A stretch of DNA of 7,188 nucleotides from Nitrospirales bacterium (lineage in GTDB: Bacteria > Nitrospirota > Nitrospiria > Nitrospirales > UBA2166), in contig JAJDBL010000428.1 of the NCBI GenBank assembly GCA_029261375.1, positions 1 through 7,188 of the forward strand, in the 5' to 3' direction. Both the position numbers and the translations under genes were made by a program. Each line of letters starts with the position of its first letter. The stretch's first letter is position 1. Positions 1 to 5,619 of the stretch are shown here, piece after piece. The notes below the pieces were generated by a model. That model was not told the origin of the DNA. It saw only the letters and a list, made by a program, of their open reading frames with translations, and ran no database searches.

Positions 1-593
1 AGATTCCCAAGGCTCTGGGCAATCGTGGTGGATTCCGCTCCATTCCGGATATGCACATTCGCTCCCGTAAACAGCACATGGGGTGGGGCGACACCCTGTA
101 ACGTATTGGTGTCGTCCACCGTCACAATCCCCTCCAAGTCAAAGACCGGACTGGCTTCGATGGCATCTACCTGGGCCTGCAAGGCGGTCACGTCCGTCGG
201 TTGGATCGCATCAATCTGCGCTTGCAAACCCACGACGAGCGCCGGCAACCCGACAAGCGTGGCAATGGTGGCTTCTGCCGTGGCTAATGCCCCCTGCAAC
301 GTTGAGATGGTTGTCTCTGCGGCCGCTAACGAGCCCTGCAATGCCGTGATGTCAATCGTGTTGCCTCTAATATTGCCTTCATTGTTCCCGATGCCTGCCG
401 CATTGGCCGCGCCTGTTGCGGTATTGGTCGCGATGTCATTGGAATTCGTCCCGACGCGATTTTGGGTACTCGTCAGATCGTTCCGTAACGACGACAGCGA
501 TTCCCGCGCCATGGCAGGTGCGGCCATGACGAGGCACACGATCAGAATGATGGGTGTGGTGACGGCTCGGGTGAAACGGTGTGTTTTGTGCAT
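1..593 (-). CDS. Secreted coiled-coil / beta-roll family protein, N-terminal part (3' end beyond window)
   Basis: Reading the minus strand from the ATG at 593-591 gives 197 codons with no stop up to the window edge, so the C-terminus is missing. A GAGGGGA ribosome-binding site (601-607) lies 7 nt before the ATG. Residues 1-29 form a Sec signal peptide with hydrophobic core PIILIVCLVMAAP and a cleavage site after AMA. Residues about 33-147 are rich in Asn, Ala, Thr and Gln with spaced hydrophobics (DIATNT, ITALQGSLA, ISTLQGALA, VTALQAQVDAI), as in trimeric-adhesin stalks. Residues 149-183 (VFDLEGIVTVDDTNTLQG, then PPHVLF and GANVHIRNG) closely match residues 77-112 of the paralogue at 2604-3620, so beta-roll repeats probably follow outside the window. 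The protein is likely exported, but its function is unknown. The gene is certain and the family assignment is by paralogy. Confidence 0.85.
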   Translation of the reverse strand, partial: MHKTHRFTRAVTTPIILIVCLVMAAPAMARESLSSLRNDLTSTQNRVGTNSNDIATNTATGAANAAGIGNNEGNIRGNTIDITALQGSLAAAETTISTLQGALATAEATIATLVGLPALVVGLQAQIDAIQPTDVTALQAQVDAIEASPVFDLEGIVTVDDTNTLQGVAPPHVLFTGANVHIRNGAESTTIAQSLGN

Positions 594-937
594 CTTTAAC
601 TCCCCTCTTGGTTGTGAATGCGTCTTGATGAATGATGATTGAGAATTTAGTAGTCAGAAGTCAGAATGCAGAAGCGTGGTGCCTTCACTCCTGCGCGTCT
701 TGAACTCTGGATTCGTCATCCCCCCCGCTTCGCGTCCCCTTTTAAAAAGGGTAGACTCAGAATTCATTGTCGTGTCATGTCCTTTGTTGTCATCCCGAAT
801 GCACATGAGGGATCTTGGCGTTCAACATCACACTGGGCAGATTCGGCTACGTGACACAGCGAACGGGACGGTCGCGTTGTCATCCGACGCTGCGTGCACA
901 CCTCTTCCACTTACGCCACGATTGCTCCCAGAGCCTG

Positions 938-964
938 CCCTGAGCCCTTCGACTTCGCTCAGGG
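938..964. repeat. REP-like hairpin CCCTGAGC / GCTCAGGG
   Basis: A perfect 8-bp inverted repeat (938-945 with 957-964) encloses an 11-nt loop, CCTTCGACTTC. The unit matches a palindromic repeat type common between genes in many bacterial genomes. It lacks a following T tract, so it is not called as a terminator. Confidence 0.55.
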
Positions 965-1011
965 TAAACTCCGCGAATGGGGTCGAAATGACAACGACGT
1001 GTTCATTCGGT

Positions 1012-1078
1012 TGTCATCCTGAATGTAACGAAGGACCTCTCTCTGAAAGAGATTCTTCGCCTCCGGCTCAGAATGGCA
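1012..1078. repeat. TCATCCTGA-type palindromic repeat element
   Basis: The ends TGTCATCCTGA (1012-1022) and TCAGAATGGCA (1068-1078) are inverted with 9 of 11 matches. Inside, CGAAG...CTTCG and CTCT...AGAG pair in nested fashion, so the whole 67 bp can fold into one long imperfect hairpin. This is the familiar small palindromic-repeat design that is dispersed in many genomes. Confidence 0.55.
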
Positions 1079-1170
1079 ATGCACGGGACCACACAAACTC
1101 CTCCCTTGCTCCTTACTCTTGAATACTGACTCCTAGGTTCCGCCTCCTCCCACGCCGCACTAACAGTTGG

Positions 1171-1217
1171 AAGAAAAGATACCCCGAGCCGGACGGCGTG
1201 TGCCATCAGGCTCGGGG
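1171..1217 (-). terminator. Rho-independent terminator of the 17-repeat beta-roll gene
   Basis: On the minus strand, 20 nt after the stop codon at 1237-1239, a perfect 9-bp GC-rich stem (CCCCGAGCC/GGCTCGGGG, 1182-1190 with 1209-1217) closes an 18-nt loop that contains a small GGC/GCC stem. It is followed by TATCTTTTCTT, a T-rich tract. Position and polarity fit termination of the upstream gene and would separate it from the paralogue at 1-593. Confidence 0.75.
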
Positions 1218-1236
1218 GCATATGGGGCTCGTGGGG

Positions 1237-2424
1237 CTAAAAATCTTCGAACAGCGAGCCGGCCCGCCAGTCTTCAATTCCTGGGGCAAGACGGCCGAAG
1301 CCTCCGCCCACCGTGGAGAACTCGCCTTCGGCTACGTTGTTCGTGCCGCCGCTTACAGTAGATTCGGTGCCTTCGGCGAAGTTGGTGGTGCCTCCGCTCA
1401 CGCTGGACGAGATGCCGCTGGCATCGTTGTCGAAGCCCCCACTCACGCTGGAGTGTAAGCCGCTAGCCTCGTTGGAAATGCCCCCGCCGACGCTGGACTG
1501 AATACCGGTGGCCACGTTGCTACCGCCCCCGCTGACACTGGAAATAAATCCGCTGGCCGCGTTTTGGAAGCCCCCGCTGATGCTGGAGTTGCCCCCGCCA
1601 GCAAGGTTTAATTTCCCCCCGCCCACGCTGGCGATGTTGCCTTGGGCGATATTGCCTGAGCCTCCGCTGACACTGGATTGAATGCCGCTGGCCACGTTGC
1701 TTATCCCTCCGCTGCTACTGGATTGATCGCCGCTGGCCGAGTTGTTTTCGCCCCCGCTCACGCTGGAACTCACGCCGCTGGCTCGGTTGTCTTCACCCCC
1801 GCTCACGCTCGATTGAAAGCCGCTGGCTTCGTTGTCGAATCCCCCGCTCACGCTGGAGACATTCGCGGTTGCTCTGTTCTGGTGGCCGCCGCTCACGCTG
1901 GCGTTGCTGCCGCTCGCCTCGTTGGTGAAGCCTCCGCCGACGGTGGCGTTAATGCCGGTGGCCTGGTTGCCTGCTCCCCCGCTGACGCTTGAACGGTCGC
2001 CGACGGCTTCATTTTGCACGCCCGCGATCACGGTGGCGTCCTGACCCCGCAGCACATTGTCGATTCCGGCCACCAAGCCACCGAAGCTGTGGTATTGATG
2101 TTGCTGTCCAATGACAAGATTGTGAGCGCCTCCGCGTGCCAGCGTGTCATCGTCGGGTATAAAGTTGGGTTCGTTATAGCCGATGATGAAATTTCCGAGC
2201 CCCGTCAACAGTGAGCCGTCGCCGGGATCGCCGTCATCGGTCGCCCCGGCCCCACTCCGCACATGTACGTTGGCCCCGGTGATAATCATATGTGGCCCGG
2301 TGAGGCCGTCAATCTCCCCAAGCTCGATGGACAGGAATTGCACAAGGTCCTGTAGTGCTGCGATCTGGGCCGCCTGCGTATCAATCTGCACTTGCAGCGC
2401 CGAGAGTGATGGGCGTTGGGCCAT
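1237..2424 (-). CDS. Secreted YadA-head-like (Hep_Hag type) repeat protein, 17 repeats
   Basis: The 395 in-frame codons from ATG 2424-2422 begin MAQRPSLSALQVQID, which corresponds to residue 28 of the intact paralogue at 2604-3620, so this start lies at the end of the signal peptide. Residues 8-34 look helical. Residues 43-129 are the conserved linker (PHMIITGANVHVRSG, LGNFIIGYNEP, HNLVIGQQHQYHSFGGLVAG). Residues 130-384 are 17 tandem 15-residue units of the form SSVSGGFDNEASGFQ, which resemble the left-handed beta-roll head repeats of YadA-type trimeric adhesins but with SVSGG in place of SVAIG. The end is DWRAGSLFEDF, with no YadA membrane anchor. The likely role is an exported surface or extracellular structural protein, with no known ligand. 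The signal peptide is encoded just upstream in the same frame without a usable start codon, so the gene may be frameshifted. A terminator follows. Confidence 0.85.
   Translation of the reverse strand: MAQRPSLSALQVQIDTQAAQIAALQDLVQFLSIELGEIDGLTGPHMIITGANVHVRSGAGATDDGDPGDGSLLTGLGNFIIGYNEPNFIPDDDTLARGGAHNLVIGQQHQYHSFGGLVAGIDNVLRGQDATVIAGVQNEAVGDRSSVSGGAGNQATGINATVGGGFTNEASGSNASVSGGHQNRATANVSSVSGGFDNEASGFQSSVSGGEDNRASGVSSSVSGGENNSASGDQSSSSGGISNVASGIQSSVSGGSGNIAQGNIASVGGGKLNLAGGGNSSISGGFQNAASGFISSVSGGGSNVATGIQSSVGGGISNEASGLHSSVSGGFDNDASGISSSVSGGTTNFAEGTESTVSGGTNNVAEGEFSTVGGGFGRLAPGIEDWRAGSLFEDF
1273..2037 (-). repeat. 17 tandem 45-bp coding repeats
   Basis: Seventeen consecutive 45-bp units encode the 15-residue beta-roll motif S-(S/T)-V-(S/G)-GG-xx-N-x-A-(S/T)-G-xx. 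The units are clearly diverged from one another; the first (ATVIAG) and last (STVGGGFGRLAPG) are the most degenerate. The GGxxN core and the Ala-Ser-Gly turn are the most constant positions. Confidence 0.9.
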
Positions 2425-2506
2425 GGCCGGTGCGGCCAGGATGATGCAGAGCAGTAGAAGTGAGACTGCTGGTGCCGAGACGAGTGAATGGCGTAGATGT
2501 TTGCAT
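2425..2506 (-). other. Signal-peptide coding segment displaced by one base from its ATG
   Basis: On the minus strand an ATG at 2506-2504 follows a good ribosome-binding site (GGGAGAG, 2512-2518, 5 nt away) and starts MQTSTPF, matching the MQT start of the paralogue. Reading on in that frame gives no hydrophobic core and stops after 41 codons. The frame of the downstream gene instead reads VSLLLLCIILAAPAMA, a typical signal-peptide core, but has an in-frame TAA upstream and no ATG, GTG or TTG before it. The segment from ATG to ATG is 82 nt, against 81 nt in the paralogue, so a single extra base is the simplest explanation. Confidence 0.75.
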
Positions 2507-2603
2507 GATTGCTCTCCCTTATTTTATATCTTGCCTTCTGTGAGCCCCTTAGGTCCGATGGCACAAGGCCACCGGGCTTGAGGGTATGTGGCGGTTTCTT
2601 GTG

Positions 2604-3620
2604 TTAGTCGGATTCGAACAGAGTCCCGGCTACCCAGTCCCTGTCGCCTATGGCAGAGCGATTCGAGCCGCCGCTGACGCTTGAGCGGCTGCCGGTGGCC
2701 ATGTTGGTGATCCCTCCACTGACGCTGGCAGTAACGCCGCTGGCCGTGTTGTCTCTGCCGCCGCTGACGCTGGATGTGCCGCCGCTGGCCACGTTTCTGA
2801 AGCCTCCGCTGACGCTGGCATGAGCGCTGCTAGCCTCGTTGCCGTCACCCCCGCTGACGCTGGATGCGTTGCCGCTGGCCAGGTTGTTTCGGCCTCCGCT
2901 GACGCTGGAGTGACTGTCGCTCGCTTCGTTCCCTAGGCCTCCGCTGACGCTGGCATGAGCGCTGCTGGCCTCATTGTTAAAGCCGCCGCTCACGCTGGAA
3001 TTGGAGCCGCTGGCCGAATTAAATGAGCCTCCGCTGACGCTGGCAGCAACGCCGCTGGCCGAGTTGCGAGCGCCCCCGCTGACGCTGGCGTTTTGAAAAT
3101 TCACGTTATTGTCTAAGCCCGCCACCAACCCACCAATGTTCGTGTACTGGTGTTGTGGTCCAACCACGAGATTGTGTGAACCGCCACGATTGTCGATGTC
3201 GGTGCCGAATGTACTCGGTTCGTTATACCCGATGATCAGGTTGCCAAGACCCAGGAGGTTTCCTGCATCACTCGTGGTCCCCGACCCACTGCGGACATGG
3301 ATGTTGGCCCCTTCGAAAATGATGTGTGGCGGTGCCACGCCCTCCAGTGTGTTCGTATCATCGACCGTGACCAAGCCTTCCAGGTCAAAGACCGGACTCG
3401 TTTGCACGGTGGCAATGGTGGCCAGGGCTGCGGCCAAATCCGCTTGCAAGGTCGCAATCAACGCCGTCTGCGAGGCGATGAGGGCCGCGTTCCCATCAAC
3501 CTGCACTTGCAGCCCCGAGAGTGATGGGCGTTGGGCCATCGCCGGGACGGCCAGGACCAGGCACAGAAGCAACACTGCACCGCCGGTGAGGATGGATTGT
3601 GAACTCAATCGTGTTTGCAT
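2604..3620 (-). CDS. Secreted YadA-head-like (Hep_Hag type) repeat protein, 10 repeats
   Basis: This 338-residue protein starts at ATG 3620-3618, with AAAGGA (3628-3633) 7 nt upstream. Residues 1-29 are a Sec signal peptide (core AVLLLCLVLAVP, cleavage after AMA). Residues 35-73 form a helical, coiled-coil-like stretch rich in Ala, Leu and Gln. Residues 77-177 are a linker shared with both neighbours (VFDLEGLVTVDDTNTLEG, ANIHVRSGSG, LGNLIIGYNEP, HNLVVGPQHQY, IGGLVAGLDN). Residues 178-327 are ten 15-residue beta-roll units of the type ASVSGGFRNVASGGT. The protein ends DWVAGTLFESD. Trimeric adhesins normally run head, stalk, anchor; here a helical stretch precedes the head and no outer-membrane anchor exists, so the product may be released or held by another component. 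Function is unknown. The next paralogue's putative ATG lies 97 nt downstream, so co-transcription is possible. Confidence 0.9.
   Translation of the reverse strand: MQTRLSSQSILTGGAVLLLCLVLAVPAMAQRPSLSGLQVQVDGNAALIASQTALIATLQADLAAALATIATVQTSPVFDLEGLVTVDDTNTLEGVAPPHIIFEGANIHVRSGSGTTSDAGNLLGLGNLIIGYNEPSTFGTDIDNRGGSHNLVVGPQHQYTNIGGLVAGLDNNVNFQNASVSGGARNSASGVAASVSGGSFNSASGSNSSVSGGFNNEASSAHASVSGGLGNEASDSHSSVSGGRNNLASGNASSVSGGDGNEASSAHASVSGGFRNVASGGTSSVSGGRDNTASGVTASVSGGITNMATGSRSSVSGGSNRSAIGDRDWVAGTLFESD
2640..3089 (-). repeat. 10 tandem 45-bp coding repeats
   Basis: Ten 45-bp units encode SVSGG-type beta-roll motifs. At DNA level they are more alike than the units of the neighbouring gene; the plus-strand string CCGCTGACGCTGG recurs in most units. 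Two units 135 bp (three periods) apart share about 30 identical bases around 2805-2834 and 2940-2969, which indicates recent internal duplication. Confidence 0.9.
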
Positions 3621-3757
3621 GATGGATTCCTTTCGGTGAATGAATGCGTGCGTGTTGTGTGTGATGATGAGTCATTCGTCGTCAGGAGTTGGAGAATACG
3701 TTGTGACATCCTGAACGCACGACCCTCACCGTTCTATCGATCGAGGCCTCCATGAAA

Positions 3758-3805
3758 CAGAAAAGTCCCCTCTTCTATATCTTCCAAGAAGAGGGGACTT
3801 TTCTG
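3758..3805. terminator. Strong bidirectional hairpin, likely terminator of the PEP-CTERM gene
   Basis: A perfect 19-bp inverted repeat (CAGAAAAGTCCCCTCTTCT at 3758-3776, its complement at 3787-3805) has a 10-nt loop. Each strand ends with ACTTTTCTG, so a short T tract closes the stem in both directions; on the minus strand TTTC follows. It lies 111 nt downstream of the PEP-CTERM gene's stop and upstream of the minus-strand beta-roll gene, fitting a barrier between the two transcripts. Intrinsic termination is inferred from structure. Confidence 0.7.
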
Positions 3806-3833
3806 GAATCCATCTCTGTGTTGAGCAGCAGAG

Positions 3834-3859
3834 AGGTGGAAGGATCTCTCCTTCCACCT
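3834..3859. repeat. Perfect 11-bp hairpin in the 3' region of the PEP-CTERM gene
   Basis: AGGTGGAAGGA (3834-3844) and TCCTTCCACCT (3849-3859) are perfectly complementary around a 4-nt loop. A smaller stem, CTCTG/CAGAG (3814-3833), adjoins it. No T tract follows on either strand, so this is more likely a transcript-end stabilising or processing structure than a terminator. Confidence 0.5.
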
Positions 3860-3915
3860 GCGCAGAGGATCACCGAACATCACATTCGTGTGTACTTAGT
3901 GAGACGGTCTGAATG

Positions 3916-4602
3916 TTATTTGTGTGTCGTGTACCGCCGATAGCCAACCAAGCCGAGGAGCCCACTGCCAAACAGGAGCATCGTCGTGGGTTCGGGAATG
4001 GGAGCGGAGGCCGCGACCGTCGTGATGTCATCCACATTGAAGAGAAAACAGCCGCCGCAATCGATGGCGCTAATGCTCACCGTGGAGAACGCCGTCATGT
4101 CATCCGTCAGCCCTAAAAAGTAGACGTCACTCCCATCCGCCAAGGTGTCGATGATCGTCGCGACCAAGTCCACCGTGGTCCCGCCCACCGTCAGGCTGAG
4201 ATCGCCGTCGAACAGGGCGTCTTGCGTGATGAAATTCAAGCCAATGGCTTCAATATCGGAGGCAAAGGTCATGTCAAACCCATCGCCCGAGCCTTGAAAG
4301 ATTCCCGCATCCGAGGTGCCTAAGTAATTCACCCCGGTGGTCGTCGTGCTCCCGGTATTGACCGTGAGGTCGATCCCCGCGCCGGGAAGACTACCCGTTG
4401 GGGTAAAGGTGATATCCCCTACCGTGCCGACGACGGTTCCCGCCGTCTCGCCTTCAAAACTTTCGGTGGTGCTGCCCGAGATGGCCGCCTCAAACGTGGC
4501 CCGATCCGTATACCCGATCGGCCCCGCGTGGACAACGCTCACCGTCAATCCCACCACAAGTGCAACTGCCCCAAACCATGCAACTGTCTTTTGTATTTTC
4601 AT
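3916..4602 (-). CDS. PEP-CTERM sorting domain-containing exported protein
   Basis: This is a 228-residue protein. The ATG at 4602-4600 is preferred because GGGAGG (4613-4618) lies 10 nt upstream; a TTG three codons earlier would sit only 2 nt from it. Residues 1-26 form a signal peptide (core FGAVALVVGLTVSVV, cleavage near VHA). The middle (about 30-195) is rich in Thr, Gly and Asp with beta-type alternation and begins YTDRATFEAAISG...ESFEG, an opening often seen in PEP-CTERM proteins. A CGGC pair lies at 182-185. Residues 201-223 are the sorting tail: PIPEP, a hydrophobic segment (TTMLLFGSGLLGLVGY) and RR. In known systems exosortase (EpsH/XrtA type) recognises this tail during export, usually in exopolysaccharide-producing bacteria; no exosortase is in this window. 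Upstream is a sigma-54-type promoter with three dyad sites. Confidence 0.9.
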   Translation of the reverse strand: MKIQKTVAWFGAVALVVGLTVSVVHAGPIGYTDRATFEAAISGSTTESFEGETAGTVVGTVGDITFTPTGSLPGAGIDLTVNTGSTTTTGVNYLGTSDAGIFQGSGDGFDMTFASDIEAIGLNFITQDALFDGDLSLTVGGTTVDLVATIIDTLADGSDVYFLGLTDDMTAFSTVSISAIDCGGCFLFNVDDITTVAASAPIPEPTTMLLFGSGLLGLVGYRRYTTHK

Positions 4603-4720
4603 ACTATCCAAACCTCCCTTACCTGACGTGTGATCGTTTGGTTTTCTGCCTCTTCTATTCAGAATCTACGGAAACATGTCACCCAAGACAAAACTAGAAG
4701 CATAGCCACCAAATAAGGTA

Positions 4721-4736
4721 AGCAATTTCTATGCCA
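4721..4736 (-). promoter_or_regulatory. Sigma-54 (RpoN) -24/-12 promoter of the PEP-CTERM gene
   Basis: The minus strand reads TGGCATAGAAATTGCT, a close match to TGGCAC-N5-TTGCW, with the diagnostic GG and GC exactly 10 bases apart. Placing the C of the GC at -12 predicts transcription from about 4710 and a 108-nt leader before the ATG at 4602. Upstream IHF-like and dyad sites support the call. Confidence 0.75.
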
Positions 4737-4741
4737 TAGGC

Positions 4742-4755
4742 GTGACATACGTCAC
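4742..4755. promoter_or_regulatory. Small dyad GTGAC-N4-GTCAC next to the -24 element
   Basis: GTGAC and GTCAC flank ATAC just upstream of the -24 box (about -33 to -46). It could be an extra regulator site that limits access to the promoter, but at 5 bp per arm it may be chance. Confidence 0.3.
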
Positions 4756-4766
4756 TACAGGTTTGT

Positions 4767-4779
4767 CAACTTGTTGATA
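4767..4779 (-). promoter_or_regulatory. IHF-consensus site between enhancers and sigma-54 promoter
   Basis: The minus strand reads TATCAACAAGTTG, which fits WATCAA-N4-TTR at every fixed position. Its centre is about -63 relative to the predicted start, between the -24/-12 element and the nearest dyad. That is where IHF commonly bends DNA so that an enhancer-bound activator reaches sigma-54 polymerase. Confidence 0.55.
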
Positions 4780-4845
4780 TTTAACGTTTTTTGTCGAAAA
4801 CACGCGTCCGACGCTGGGTGGTTTACGGGATATGATCGTGCACGA

Positions 4846-4869
4846 AAGTGTAAAGATATCTTTACACTT
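4846..4869. promoter_or_regulatory. Upstream activator site 1: perfect 24-bp palindrome AAGTGT-N12-ACACTT
   Basis: This is a perfect 24-bp palindrome (AAGTGTAAAGAT and its complement), centred about -147 from the predicted sigma-54 start. It is preceded by CGTGCACGA, shared with site 2; the 20 bases from 4834 are identical to those from 4924. It is the best of three related sites. Its length, symmetry and position are typical of a binding site for a dimeric helix-turn-helix activator. Confidence 0.7.
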
Positions 4870-4935
4870 CTTGGGTCATACTCGCCAAAATGTAATGATT
4901 ACCGCGTTAATTCATATACTTACGATCGTGCACGA

Positions 4936-4959
4936 AAGTGTAAGGTTTTCCGAACACTT
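4936..4959. promoter_or_regulatory. Upstream activator site 2: AAGTGT-N12-ACACTT
   Basis: The outer half-sites are the same as in site 1, with the same 12-base spacing and a less symmetric core. It lies 90 bp further from the promoter (centre about -237). It shares TTCCGAACAC with site 3 and the leading GATCGTGCACGA with site 1. Confidence 0.65.
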
Positions 4960-5024
4960 TTTCGGATTGAGGCGCTTTTTCCCGTGTTTCATCAATAATA
5001 ACAATATGTTAGTAACGTTCACGA

Positions 5025-5048
5025 AAGTGTAAAGAATTCCGAACACAT
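5025..5048. promoter_or_regulatory. Upstream activator site 3: AAGTGT-N12-ACACAT
   Basis: This is the third copy, with one mismatch in the distal half-site and the same 12-base spacing. It lies 89 bp from site 2 (centre about -326 from the PEP-CTERM start). It begins 104 bp upstream of the ATG at 5152, so it could also affect the divergent plus-strand gene. Confidence 0.6.
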
Positions 5049-5151
5049 GCACGTTATTGCTCGTTTATGACTCAATGATGGTCGTTCACCGCCATGTTTC
5101 CACTGAAAGAGTTACAATTCTGATCCACATTCTACGTTGCGAGGGATGCCC

Positions 5152-5619
5152 ATGAGCGAAATCATACCGAAGAGGATGGCCGCCCACATCGATGGCGATT
5201 TTGTTGTTTTTCTGATTGGCATGCGGATCAACACACTCTTCAAGATCCATAAGTGGCTTCCGGTTTTTCTTGCCATGCCGCGAATGATCAAGGAGCTTGA
5301 AGCTCAGCCGGAAAGTGGTTTCTTAGGGCATATCATGAGCCCACGCGTGATCGTCCAATACTGGCGTTCGTTCGATCACCTCGAACGCTATGCGCGCAGT
5401 CATGATCATCTGCATTGGCCGGCCTGGGTTGAGTTCAACACACGTCTGGGACAGAGCCGCGGAGATGTTGGGATCTGGCATGAAACCTATCAAGTCCGTG
5501 CCGGTGAGTACGAGACGATGTATAGTGGGATGCCTCCCTTTGGGTTAGGGAACGCGAGCGAGCTGGTTCCGGTGGGCGGAGAGCACGAGAGCGCTCGCGG
5601 CCGCTTGACAGGACCTTGA
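5152..5619 (+). CDS. DUF4188 domain-containing protein
   Basis: This is a 155-residue protein. ATG 5152 is chosen because GAGGG (5141-5145) lies 6 nt upstream; the TTG at 5137 would place the ribosome-binding site inside the gene. The sequence fits the DUF4188 family: an early basic segment (KRMAAHID), then [59 protein letters not shown] and GIWHETYQV, with [14 protein letters not shown] near the end. The family resembles dimeric alpha-beta-barrel (monooxygenase-like) proteins, and the conserved His and Trp residues could line a pocket, but no reaction is established. There is no signal peptide, so it is probably cytoplasmic. It is the first plus-strand gene after the divergent regulatory region. 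Confidence 0.85.
   Translation: MSEIIPKRMAAHIDGDFVVFLIGMRINTLFKIHKWLPVFLAMPRMIKELEAQPESGFLGHIMSPRVIVQYWRSFDHLERYARSHDHLHWPAWVEFNTRLGQSRGDVGIWHETYQVRAGEYETMYSGMPPFGLGNASELVPVGGEHESARGRLTGP

Larger units (their letters stand above)
643..1170. repeat. Intergenic mosaic of REP/MITE-like palindromic repeats, no gene
   Basis: This gap between two paralogues holds no credible coding region; open frames here overlap the repeats and have unbalanced composition. At least four repeat motifs are visible. An imperfect inverted pair sits at 657-674 and 1116-1133 (13 of 18 bases match once inverted). CCCTTTTAAAAAGGG is a near-palindrome at 737-751. An 8-bp perfect stem CCCTGAGC/GCTCAGGG lies at 938-964. 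The TGTCATCCTGA...TCAGAATGGCA element lies at 1012-1078. A half copy of the last type (GTCATCCCGAATG...GAGGGATCTT) starts near 788. Such short palindromic elements recur between genes in many environmental bacterial genomes and usually do not encode proteins. Whether the outer inverted pair bounds one mobile unit is inference. Confidence 0.6.

Noticed and set aside
25..642. 205-codon plus-strand open frame over the left-edge gene
   Set aside because: It is antisense to a minus-strand frame with a ribosome-binding site, signal peptide and close paralogue; its composition is that of a shadow frame.
676..1221. Open frames of 148 (plus) and 72 (minus) codons in the 643-1236 gap
   Set aside because: They run through palindromic repeat elements, lack ribosome-binding sites and show no protein-like pattern.
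1198..2214. Several plus-strand open frames (for example 1678-1992) with repetitive Ala/His/Gly-rich products
   Set aside because: They are antisense readings of the 45-bp coding repeats, and their repetitiveness comes from the real gene on the other strand.
2507..2603. Hairpin AGCCC...GGGCT as a terminator after the 10-repeat gene
   Set aside because: The stem is broken by mismatches and no T tract follows on the minus strand, so read-through to the next paralogue is just as likely.
1273..3089. Regular 45-bp periodicity suggestive of a CRISPR array
   Set aside because: There are no distinct spacers; the whole period is coding and translates to one 15-residue motif.
4600..4611. TTG start for the PEP-CTERM gene at 4611
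   Set aside because: It would lie 2 nt from the GGGAGG ribosome-binding site; ATG at 4602 has a workable 10-nt spacing.
5137..5151. TTG or first ATG as the start of the DUF4188 gene
   Set aside because: The GAGGG ribosome-binding site would fall inside or directly against these starts; ATG 5152 has a 6-nt spacing.
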